Source: Didymodactylos carnosus (lineage: Eukaryota > Rotifera > Eurotatoria > Philodinida > Philodinidae). From it: 22,448 bases of DNA. Made by a program: the position numbers and the translations under genes. Below are positions 14,752 to 22,448 of the stretch, piece by piece (the first letter of the stretch is position 1; each line of letters opens with the position of its first letter). The stretch spans positions 1-22,448 of the forward strand of contig CAJNOQ010002834.1 of NCBI GenBank assembly GCA_905250885.1, given 5' to 3'. Under the pieces are notes generated by a model, which saw nothing but the letters and a program-made list of their open reading frames with translations, was not told where the DNA came from and made no database searches.

Positions 14752-15690
14752 TTATTTAGGATTAATTTTAATATTTAAATATTTTCGATAACCATACATA
14801 TCATGTTCAATATCTTCTTTTCGAATATGTCGTTTTTGGTAAAAAACTTCAGCTACTTCCGATGTTAATGGATCTAATTGTGATTGTGCACAAGCTCGCA
14901 TATAACCATCAACCAAATAGTAGGCAACCCATTTAAATTCTCCATCTAAATCACCGTGAGTAATGCAATTATCAGTATCCGTTACATAGCCACAATAGCG
15001 AATTGTTGTTTTTTTATTTTGAGATGTCCAATAGACATCAAACAAAGATGGGAAATGTAAGAAAATGTATTTACAATTTCTTACATTTTACAATCTTTCT
15101 CAGCTGACCAGAAGAAAATTTTCTTCTGGTCAGCTGAGAAAGATTGTAAAATGTAAGAAAATGTAAGAAATTGTAAATACATTTTCTTACATTTTCCATC
15201 TTTGTTTGATGTCTAATAAATGGAAACAGTGAAAAATTCTTGTTTCAATGGGCGTTCATTTTGTGGATTTGGATTTGACGAATTATAACCTAGAACAATA
15301 GAAAGAGGAACCTGAGAAAGCTTTTCTTATTTTTTGTTTTTCTTACCTAATTTATGTAAAATTGTATCAGCTGCTTGATGACGTAAAGCAGAAAAAAAAG
15401 ATATATTTTCTGTAATTAATAGTCAGCTCTTTCAAACCTTCACTACAAACCATTTGCCAATGTTGACGTCGAACGCCTTGATCATAGTTAAATATTTTCA
15501 GTGGAAATTCAATAATATCTCCAACAGCCAACACGTTTTCAACGGATGTTTCTAAACCATCATTAACAGGTATATAATTATTCTTGATCATATCAGTTGA
15601 TGAATTTTGATATATTTCAGTGCATGGTTCCGATCCAATAGCAATAATGGCCATATCACATGCAACCGATTCACCATTAGACCTTTCCAT
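14752..15690 (-). pseudogene. AIFM3: AIFM3-like FAD-dependent oxidoreductase, 3' fragment, broken
   Basis: This is the C-terminal half of an apoptosis-inducing-factor-3-like flavoprotein (normally Rieske plus NAD(P)H/FAD reductase). Exon A (15690-15347) has CDMAIIAIGSEPCTEIY, PVNDGLETSVENVLAVGDII (the second FAD-contact motif with GD) and RRQHWQMVCSEG. A GTAAG donor and CTAG acceptor define a 57-bp intron (15346-15290, phase 1). Exon B continues from 15289 to 14752 with KTTIRYCGY, HGDLDGEFKWVAYYLVDGY and SEVAEVFYQKRHIRKEDIE, matching the reductase C-terminal domain. Three breaks are visible. The N-terminal half is missing upstream of about 15690, where an A-rich tract lies. An 8-T run near 15391-15398 puts the ALRHQAADTILHKL segment in another frame. 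A 180-bp TA-flanked palindrome sits in exon B and creates an immediate TAG. AATAAA overlaps the final stop. Confidence 0.72.
15034..15213. mobile_element. TA-flanked 180-bp perfect fold-back MITE in exon B of the AIFM3-like gene
   Basis: The element starts GACATCAAACAAAGATGG and ends with the reverse complement. It is flanked by TA at 15032-15033 and 15214-15215, the Tc1/mariner target-duplication pattern. The left arm is 15034-15118 and the right arm 15119-15213, with no loop (centre GAAGAAAA/TTTTCTTC). The arms differ by one base and by a 10-bp extra copy of the unit AAAATGTAAG in the right arm. Removing the element plus one TA joins the exon codons in frame as SIY|YWTSQNKK, so it is a clean insertion into what was a coding exon. 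Confidence 0.87.
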
Positions 15691-15989
15691 TTTTCTTTTT
15701 ATTTTGTTATTTTATCTTATTTTTCTTCTTCTAAATGATCGTAATTAATGAACATGAGTTTACGACAAAGGACTGGTTTTTGAGACGAAACAGATTTCTT
15801 TTATTCGACCGACCGGTCAAATTAATTTTCTTTTGGCCGATCGATCGACCGGCTGGTTGCCGGTATCGGTTACATCTCTGATGTGCTCCTTCTGCACGTA
15901 AAGATATAACTATGATGAACAGTCTGCTTATCCAATGTGAATACACTAACCAAAAAAATTAGAGAGTAAAACAAGGGCCATGTGTGTGA
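15691..15989. other. A-rich tract and CCGG/CGAT-rich self-complementary island
   Basis: At 15690-15735 the minus strand is an A-rich tract directly upstream of the AIFM3-like fragment, like the 3' tail of a retroelement. At about 15806-15872 a GC-rich island holds GACCGACCGGTCAA and, 16 bases on, TTGGCCGATCGATC, which are inverted repeats differing only by transitions. GCCGGTATCGGTTACATC follows. No gene is seen. Confidence 0.4.
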
Positions 15990-16400
15990 CGCATTCAGCT
16001 TGGGTTTAATGCTCATAAATGCTTCATTCTTACGTCATTAACTGTCCATTAAGCGATCATTTTTATGTCGTTCGAATGATGTAATTACGGCTGTAAAATG
16101 ATGTAGTCGACTGAATCAATTGTAGGAGTCAGTTAATAACGTAAGAATGAGGTACTTATGATTACTAAAAGACCAGTGTATTAGTTATCTGATAAATGAC
16201 TAAAAAATACATCATAAACGTCTGAATAATGATCCAGAAATGAACATCAATGAACGATCATTTTTATGTAGTAAAAGAAGTGATCTAAAATACGAAAGAA
16301 CAACGATACCATTTATGGGATAAAAATCATGTAAAAATGATCATTAATGATCAAAAATGGCTAATTAATTGCCAATTAATGTTTTACTACAAGGGTATAT
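15990..16400. repeat. MITE-like region with inverted and direct repeats
   Basis: A 21-bp inverted repeat pairs 16024-16044 (TCATTCTTACGTCATTAACTG) with 16130-16150, with one mismatch. GATCATTTTTATGT occurs directly at 16055-16068 and 16256-16269 and inverted at 16328-16342 (CATGTAAAAATGATC). ACAAGGG flanks the region on both sides (15973-15979 and 16389-16395), but no convincing terminal repeats abut it. It is probably a non-coding transposon derivative with undefined ends. Confidence 0.45.
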
Positions 16401-18179
16401 TTTGCGATCTTCGTTTTTCGTCGTTTTTGGGGTCCTTTCAACCACTTCCGACAATTCATTTGTGAATATGCTCCAAAACGCAAGTTAGTGCCAGATAGTC
16501 CAAGTGGCGTAGTATTCGACTGACTATGTCGATTTGTATAACAAGTGTCTTCGGAACAATTTTTAATACAAAATATAATTTTTAAAATGCTCCATTTTCA
16601 CGTTTTCTGAACTTTGAGACGGCCTACACCCCTAGTGAAGTGCCTTTTTCAGATCAAAGCTATAAATTTGAGTAGAACAACGTGTGTTCTGTGCAGTAAA
16701 ACTCGTGCTTAGTCAAATACTTTAACTTTTCATAGAAGAATTTAGCGAAAAAGTACCACCATTATTAATATTTTCCAATTATTGCAGGTACGATTTCGCA
16801 CATGTGCGAAGGTCGAATCCACAGCTGTTTTTGGGTTCAGGTAGTATTCGACCTATACTACTTATACTGCAAGTACGAGCTCTAGCTCTGCTGCGTAGAC
16901 CGAAATATGATGGATGTAAAATGCAGTTTTCTACACATGCTCTTTTTCGCGGTTTTTAGGAGTTTTACGAAAAATGCCAGAAGTCCTATAGGAATCATTA
17001 TCAAAAGATTTTGGGCATCTCAGCAAGTACTCTATTTTATCCGCTCATCCTGATCCTGTACTTAAAATCAATAAAAAATATTCACTTGGTTCTGAAGGCT
17101 TCAGGGAAACCATTCTAGAAATCAAATTATTTTCAGCTGTTTGTTTCAACATTTATTGAGCTTTACGATATGCTGCAGATAAAATGAAGTATTTCTAAGT
17201 CCTAAAGGAATCATTATCTCGTCAAATATTTTGGCGTAGATATGTTGCCTCTGTCACACATAGGAATTTGAGCCAAAAGTTCTAACGTCGATTGAGCATC
17301 GCACAAGGAAACCGATCGTTCTTTCCGTGCAAAGGCTCCTAAGCGCATCTGAAAACGCTTTTATATAACCAGTTTGGAACGCACCTGAGCGCGATCTTAA
17401 CGCGCATGCAAAACAAGGCGGCTAAGCTCTGAATTACACGGTATTCCATTCCTAGGGAAACTTCTAGTCTTTTACTCTATGTGTGTCTTATATCTCTTTT
17501 AATTAAAATGTGTTTACATTTCATAAACAAGGTCGCACTATTTTTTTCTCTTCATCTATTTAACAATGCTTGTTCTATATTGGGAAATAAGTGGCTATCT
17601 ACAATACACGTGTTTGTGTGTGTAATTAACAGTTAGAAAATCTCTCTCTTCTAACTTTTCTGTGTTTTTTAATTATTTTTCTACTTTCTAACTTTTAATT
17701 ACATTTCGGAAACACGTATCATCAGAAATATATGCGTTTTCAGAAACTTACACCAATGATAGCATCAAAAAGCACAAGTTTTTTGAACAAGAATACCCTC
17801 TCTGAAGTGTGTGCTTTGAGGCTAATCTCAACATGTTTTATCCGGCTTTCTCCTCGGGAATACGACGTAATTCATTTCGGATTCGACTAGAGATTGAGCT
17901 TTGAAGTAAATACACAGCAATTTTATTCACATCTCTTAACTTTCTCTCAATTGCTATGTACTTTCTTTAAGTTATCATTCAGCTTATTTATTCAATTTTT
18001 CGCATCACTTTTATATATCTATACGCGTGTCTTCACTGAAGAACAAAATATTTTTTCTCTTTTCTCGATTCAGTTCGATTGAACGTGTGCTCTGCATTTG
18101 CCAGCAATGTGAAAAAACAAGGGAGGGGAGATATCCTTAGGCACTGCAGGGACTCCAGCTTTTCACTTCGGTTCTCGTG
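16401..18179. other. Non-coding, possibly repeat-derived, no gene recognised
   Basis: About 1.8 kb without a credible coding frame. A 22-bp imperfect direct repeat, AAGTCCTA(T/A)AGGAATCATTATC, occurs at 16981-17002 and 17197-17218, 216 bp apart. GTAGTATTCGAC occurs twice, near 16510 and 16846. Base composition is more balanced than the flanks between about 16400 and 17450, which suggests an inserted element. The 62-codon frame at 17894-18082 lacks any motif. Confidence 0.45.
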
Positions 18180-18558
18180 AAGGAAGGTCCCTAACTGATA
18201 AATCGCTTTTAAGTCGAAATCTAGTGGATTATAGGTTATCGACCATAGGCGTTCCCCATAGCCCTTCAAAGATCCGGTCTTCTGCAAAACCAGTTTTTCA
18301 GGATCTCCAAAAATAACCCAAACCTTCCTTAACGATACAGGATTGTAGGGTTAATTCTGCAAAGTTAGAAGAATCGTGCATTGTTAAGGAAGGTTTGGGT
18401 TATTTTTTGGAGTTTCTGAAAAGTGGTTTTTGCAGAAGATCGGATATTCGAAGGACTATGGGGAACCCCTATGGTCATATTTGGAATCAACATGGTCGAT
18501 AACCTATAATCCACTAGATTTCGACTCAAAAGCGATTTATCAGTTTGGGACCTTCCCT
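18180..18558. repeat. Long imperfect inverted repeat (hairpin-forming)
   Basis: The left arm (18180-18336) and right arm (18380-18558) are reverse complements over about 157 bp, separated by a 43-bp loop. Landmarks are AAGGAAGGTCCC at the outer end, ATCTAGTGGATTATAGGTTA in the middle and AACCCAAACCTTCCTTAAC at the inner end. The arms differ by scattered substitutions and a roughly 22-bp extra segment in the right arm near 18476-18500. The arms read as two similar open frames on the minus strand, which are artefacts of the repeat. A transcript crossing it would form long double-stranded RNA. Confidence 0.85.
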
Positions 18559-19061
18559 CGTTTATTCTAAGCTGACTCATCTAGACACAGTGAGTCAGTT
18601 CTGACAAGAGTGAGATTAAGCTTCGAAAGTTGAACGATTTTGATGACACGGGTAGATAACCTTTGACGTGCAATAATCAGGATTCATTCATATTCTCGTA
18701 TAAAATATAGAAGGATTTTTCTATCAGATTCATATAAAAAAATATCGGAGTACTAGACAAAAATTGTACAACTATACTCTCCTTGACTGTATATCGAATA
18801 TACTAAACTAGACACGCACAATAGACTGGAAGTGATACCCGTCCGATAAATATGTAATTATTAGAGCTCAGAAAGAAAAAGAACTGGAACAGAAGAACGA
18901 ACACTATTTTCTCCATCTCACTGAAGCTCTGTAGAAATACATGTGTATGTATACTTGTTACACGACAGGAGAGAAAAGAAAAAGATTGTATTAACGGAAG
19001 AAGTTCTCTACTATTGACTGTTTTAACAAATCCAATCATTAAAACGATCACTTTTCATTAC
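18559..19061. other. Upstream region of the second F-box gene
   Basis: No gene is seen. An 82-codon minus-strand frame (18803-19051) is low-complexity (Phe/Ser-rich). This stretch should hold the promoter of the gene starting at 19064; no core element is obvious. Confidence 0.5.
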
Positions 19062-19063
19062 AG
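19044..19063 (+). promoter_or_regulatory. Splice acceptor abutting the F-box start codon
   Basis: The pyrimidine-rich CACTTTTCATTACAG ends at 19063, directly before ATG at 19064. Use of this acceptor would give a leader with no genomic bases before the start, which suggests a 5' UTR intron or spliced-leader trans-splicing. Confidence 0.4.
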
Positions 19064-20533
19064 ATGAGTCCAATAATAACCATGTTTGATGATTTCTACA
19101 ACGATTTAATATTGTGCGTCTTCGATTTTCTCTCATCCGTCGACATTCTCTATTCGTTCTTCACGTATAACCAACGACTGACAAGTCTCATTCTAACTCA
19201 ACAGCGATACATTAATAATCTCAATTTTGAGCATGTTTCATTCGAAATGATGAAAAATTTATGTCAACATGATGCTCTTTTGGCTATGGGCGACAAGGTA
19301 CAATCATTGGTGGTGGGGAGTCACCATCGTCGAGGTCAACTCGATCAATTTCCTGTCAATATTCTTTCAGCGCTTTTTCCAAATTTAAAATCGCTTTGCT
19401 TGTCTCATGCAAAGACGATTGAATCGATTAAAATCGATTTTCGGCATTTGAAACAACTGCATATTCAACTCGATGATACATCTTCAAATGATTTCCCTAG
19501 ACGTTTGTTTAAAATGGTTTTGTCCGATCAATGCAATATCGAAATATTTGGATACGAGTCGCAGTATTTTGATCGAAAGTGGCTACCAGAAACAACAGTC
19601 TCATTAGCTATGCGACGTTTGACCTTCAAAACATACGATTTTAGTCATTTATCAAGTATAACGAAACACACGCCCAATCTCGAGTATTTGAACGGTATCG
19701 CTACTGACTTTTACTTTGATGATTTATCACCGATCAATCTGCCACATCTCACTGATTTGGCACTCGCCGATGAAATGCGACCAAAACAGTATGGCAGGTA
19801 CCAGATTTATCGTGCAGACTTTGATCTAATAACAGCATTTATCGAGCAGTTTGCTGCTACACTGACTAATCTGTCTCTAAACATTCCTCATTCGAATCAG
19901 GACGAGCAGATCTCGATAGAGAAATTAACATGTCGACTAAAAAAACTGAAATACTTTGATTATTATATCAAAACATCCCACTCGTCGTACATTTACTCGA
20001 TGCCGTTTGCATTTAAAACATATTGTGGTACTCAGTCAAACGTCGGTGATTCGAGTATGTGGACAAATGTCGAACAAGTTAGCATGGATTGGTTTATTAT
20101 CGGGAAACCCGAGTTTGGTTGTTTGAAGAATGTTAAACGATTGATATTGACGGAGCATTATTTAGCAGAAATGAAAGATGATGTTCATGCTCGAATCGAA
20201 GATGTTCAAATTAACTCTTGTTGTGAGCTAAGTGTGATAGAGGAGTATTTGTGGAATATGTTTCCGAGATTACAGATGGTGGAAGTAAACTGTAGTCATC
20301 GATCGTATGACAATCATACGATCATCGCAAGAACACTGCTAAGCATGCTGAATAAGCTTGTCTCACTAACTTTTGCCTACGTGCCGAGTGGTAGCTGCGA
20401 TATGGTTTGTCCACTTCCGACGATTGAAGCAGTAGTAACGTCTGTGTCGAAACTTGATAAAGAACGTCAAATTACTAAGCAATTTCAGATGGTAGTCAAT
20501 GAGAAGGAGGACTATTTACAGTGGTGGAAATAA
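19064..20533 (+). CDS. F-box/LRR-like protein, single exon
   Basis: An intact 489-residue frame. Residues about 8-45 form a divergent F-box: FDDFYNDLILCVFDFLSSVD, then ILYSFFTYNQRLTSLI. LRR-like segments follow, for example FPNLKSLCLSHA, FRHLKQLHIQL, TPNLEYLNGI and LPHLTDLAL, then CLKNVKRLILTEH and FPRLQMVEV, giving a solenoid-like C-terminal part. The expected role is as a SKP1-binding substrate adaptor of an SCF ubiquitin ligase, target unknown. The start is the first ATG after an acceptor-like CATTACAG; Met7 is an alternative. The stop TAA is overlapped by AAATAAA, a probable poly(A) signal. Codon use is less AT-biased than in the F-box gene at 1052-4791, and the intron of that gene is absent, so they are distant paralogues. 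The gene lies between two long inverted repeats. Confidence 0.85.
   Translation: MSPIITMFDDFYNDLILCVFDFLSSVDILYSFFTYNQRLTSLILTQQRYINNLNFEHVSFEMMKNLCQHDALLAMGDKVQSLVVGSHHRRGQLDQFPVNILSALFPNLKSLCLSHAKTIESIKIDFRHLKQLHIQLDDTSSNDFPRRLFKMVLSDQCNIEIFGYESQYFDRKWLPETTVSLAMRRLTFKTYDFSHLSSITKHTPNLEYLNGIATDFYFDDLSPINLPHLTDLALADEMRPKQYGRYQIYRADFDLITAFIEQFAATLTNLSLNIPHSNQDEQISIEKLTCRLKKLKYFDYYIKTSHSSYIYSMPFAFKTYCGTQSNVGDSSMWTNVEQVSMDWFIIGKPEFGCLKNVKRLILTEHYLAEMKDDVHARIEDVQINSCCELSVIEEYLWNMFPRLQMVEVNCSHRSYDNHTIIARTLLSMLNKLVSLTFAYVPSGSCDMVCPLPTIEAVVTSVSKLDKERQITKQFQMVVNEKEDYLQWWK
20526..20533 (+). promoter_or_regulatory. Poly(A) signal overlapping the F-box stop codon
   Basis: GGAAATAAACC contains AATAAA overlapping the TAA stop. 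The AIFM3-like pseudogene shows the same arrangement on the minus strand at 14751-14756, which suggests very short 3' UTRs. No other AATAAA was checked in detail downstream. Confidence 0.4.
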
Positions 20534-20750
20534 ACCGTAGTTAAGAAAAAATACTTGAAAATATTAATGAATTTTTAATATTGAGTGCACATATGAAACA
20601 AGGAAGTTTTCGTAAGCAAAATGTGCAAAAAAAAGCCCAAAACGTTACTAGAAGTAATTCATGCTCTGAACTATTCAGCTATTCGTTAAGAAATATGCAA
20701 GCAGTCTACGATCTGGAAGAATCGAATCGCGGTAGTCGCTACTGCCCAGT

Positions 20751-21029
20751 CAGTCATAATCATTCTAGAAAAGCGCAGGAAACTCTGTTTACGAAAAATT
20801 TTTTACGCGTTTAGCGAGTTTCGAATAATAACGCGCAAGAAGCTGAGAGTGTGTAAAAATAACCGCAGGAGACGCACGTTGCCGTGGAAACAAAGACTTT
20901 ACACGCGTGTTCCTGCAGTTTATTATTACACACTCGCAGCTTCTTGCGCGTTATTATTCGAAACCCGCTAAACGCGTAAAATTTTTCGTAAACAGAGTTT
21001 CCTGCGCTTTTCTGGGATGACTATGACTG
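20751..21029. repeat. Long fold-back repeat with 120-bp arms
   Basis: The left arm (20751-20870) and right arm (20911-21029) are reverse complements with a few mismatches and small gaps, around a 40-bp loop. Landmarks are CAGTCAT at the outer ends, GAAAAGCGCAGGAAACTCTG, TACGCGTTTAGCG and AATAACGCGCAAGAAGCTG. It is richer in CpG than its surroundings. The ends lack an obvious target duplication. The 77-codon frame at 20581-20814 runs into the left arm and is not a credible gene. It starts about 220 bp after the F-box stop codon. Confidence 0.87.
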
Positions 21030-21446
21030 ATCGGATGCAGGATGTTTACTAACATCGCGTTCTTTCGCTTCGAAGATAGGTTATTATCTTCTCAGCATTT
21101 AGTGGAAATCGTAGTTTTTTGTTTCATTTTCACGAACCGCTTCGAGGCATTACGAAATAAGTTCAGTTGCATGATCACAGGAAAAAGAAAAAAATCCTTT
21201 TCTAGTTTTGCTATGCAACGTCAATACTGCTAATTCCAGTCACGAATTCTGGGTGCTAATTTCACCTTATCAGGAGTGATATGAAAAAATACTGTTCATT
21301 TTCTCGTTGAAAGTCTTCCTAGAAAAAGTATAAAATATCCTTATTCATAAACTTATTAATATATTTACAAGCTTGTATCCTTTATATGAAGGTCTTACAT
21401 ATTTCAATAGATTATTTTCTTCTATCAAATTCTGTTGTAAATTATA
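21030..21446. other. Intergenic, nothing recognised
   Basis: A 63-codon frame at 21042-21233 has no motif. AT content rises toward the right. No repeats are evident. Confidence 0.5.
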
Positions 21447-21637
21447 TATAGACGTAGTGGCGGAGCCAGGAGTTTGATCTAGAGGGGACTCAGCCCAGAA
21501 ATTTTCTAAAGTCCGTCAGAGGTAAACTCATTTAAATTTAATGCTCGAAATCTATAAATTTTTTAGAGGGCGCTCAGAAAGTTTTAGAGGGGCTCAGCCT
21601 CCTCTCGCACATAGCTGGCTCCGCCACTACATAGACG
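21447..21637. mobile_element. Second hAT-type MITE
   Basis: The element spans 21455-21629 (175 bp). Its termini TAGTGGCGGAGCCA and TGGCTCCGCCACTA form a perfect 14-bp inverted repeat. The flanking 8-mers TATAGACG (21447-21454) and CATAGACG (21630-21637) match at 7 of 8 positions, consistent with an aged 8-bp hAT target duplication. Inside, AGAGGGGACTCAGCC and AGAGGGGCTCAGCC are direct repeats near the two ends. It has no transposase, so it is non-autonomous. The frame at 21541-21861 is a chance read-through of it. Confidence 0.85.
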
Positions 21638-22111
21638 TATATATCAAAAATATTCAGTTGCACCAAAGTGCATACTTTCGTTCTTCTTCACAGCGCCTGT
21701 GCTCAATTTTACTGACGATCTTTTATCTGCCTTTCTGTGGTTGTTCGTTCTTTTGCCTCACATGTAAATCTATTGCTCGAGAAAACGAAAATAATTTTCA
21801 AATAAATGAAGCGCTTGTATATCGAATAAGAAGTACTAAAGTTATTCTTATATTAGAGTGACCACAATAAAAAATCTTCTCAGTATTCTTGACGCTCTGC
21901 GGTTATTTTCCACCGAAAAACAGGGGATATTTCACAGGTAGGAAAATTAAAAGAGACAGTCATTTTTTCTGTATAAATGCTTTGGCATAATTATGATCAT
22001 TCTACTATTTTTTATCGGGTAATTATGATCATTCCGTGAAAATTACACGGAATAAACAGAATTTGATGTGCGCCTGTCTCCAGAAGCCGGCTTTTAGTCG
22101 AACGAAACTTC
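21638..22111. other. Intergenic, small repeats only
   Basis: TAATTATGATCATTC occurs twice (21988-22002 and 22020-22034). ATTCCGTG/CACGGAAT forms a small hairpin at 22031-22053. No gene is evident. Confidence 0.5.
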
Positions 22112-22250
22112 TTATTCGCTGTAAAAATGAGACTGACCATATTTCACTGTTTCCCGTGTTTCTTTTCTATACCAATATTGTTTAATCGTTAGTCTTGTTC
22201 CATTAATATAATGATATTGTTTTTCTAAAATTTGTTTGACTGTTTCACAA
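22112..22250 (-). CDS. Possible terminal exon of an unrecognised gene
   Basis: On the minus strand a plausible acceptor (GATTAATTAG) ends at 22251. It is followed by an open stretch reading CETVKQILEKQYHYINGTRL, then TIKQYWYRKETRETVKYGQ, and stops with TAA at 22112-22114. The wording looks protein-like and vaguely resembles the end of an RRM-type fold (helix followed by YINGTRLTIK), but that is only suggestive. No upstream exon is visible before the window edge at 22448, so the gene either continues beyond it or this is a relic. Confidence 0.35.
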
Positions 22251-22448
22251 CTAATTAATCAATTAAATTAATTTTTTCAACTTTAGTTTAAGATGAGTTG
22301 ATAGCCCGTGCCTAGGACTCAGATGGATATAAAACTCAAGTTCTTTTTAGAACCATATGTGACTCAAAATTCTGTAAGAAAAAACTGGATCACGGCGCTA
22401 CCAAAAATGTCACAGCGTTACTTTATAAAATCGACTTTTCTAAGCGTG
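22251..22448. other. Right-edge non-coding sequence
   Basis: Possible intron upstream of the exon at 22112-22250. No coding pattern is visible on either strand. Confidence 0.4.

Noticed and set aside
15731-15946. 71-codon frame over the CCGG/CGAT island as a gene
   Set aside because: The translation is Arg-rich because of the repeat composition and matches no family I know.
16800-16820. GAAGGTCGAATCCAC as a tRNA T-arm
   Set aside because: It lacks the full GGTTCGAATCC pattern and no acceptor stem, D-arm or anticodon arm could be placed around it.
18033-18580. Two similar minus-strand frames as duplicated small genes
   Set aside because: Their similarity comes from the two arms of the long inverted repeat; the translations have no protein features.
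18180-21029. The two long hairpins as ends of one composite transposon carrying the F-box gene
   Set aside because: The hairpins share no sequence with each other and no common target duplication was found.

Overview
The window is AT-rich eukaryotic DNA. It has short introns with GT..AG ends (mostly 55-130 bp), F-box/leucine-rich-repeat-like genes of a divergent type, and many small decayed DNA transposons. This combination (compact introns, divergent F-box proteins, MULE and MITE remnants, splice acceptors placed directly before start codons) fits a bdelloid rotifer such as Adineta or Rotaria. The organism is an inference; no ribosomal or other marker gene is present to prove it.

Layout, left to right: a 190-bp hAT-type MITE with an 8-bp target duplication (127-332). 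A two-exon F-box gene on the minus strand (1052-4791) whose 2.3-kb intron holds a decayed MULE transposase on the opposite strand, itself cut by a palindromic MITE. A 2.8-kb gene-poor stretch with microsatellites. A complete 16-exon group I p21-activated kinase (PAK) on the minus strand (7565-11866; 533 aa). Decayed coding pieces of an unrecognised gene (12266-14027). A truncated AIFM3-like FAD oxidoreductase pseudogene (14752-15690, minus) broken by a TA-flanked 180-bp perfect fold-back element. About 2.3 kb of non-coding repeat-like DNA. A long inverted repeat (18180-18558). A single-exon F-box gene on the plus strand (19064-20533). A second, unrelated long inverted repeat (20751-21029). A second hAT-type MITE (21447-21637). 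A possible terminal exon on the minus strand near the right edge.

There is no operon or pathway logic. PAK is the only clearly conserved, intact signalling gene: it should be a Rac/Cdc42-activated kinase acting on the cytoskeleton. The two F-box proteins are likely substrate adaptors of SCF ubiquitin ligases with unknown targets. The rest is mostly mobile-element debris and broken genes. The most informative parts are the nested insertions, where small elements can be excised on paper to recover the pre-insertion sequence, and the two long hairpins that bracket the second F-box gene. I found no clear sign of a wholly new system; the findings are local structures worth checking.
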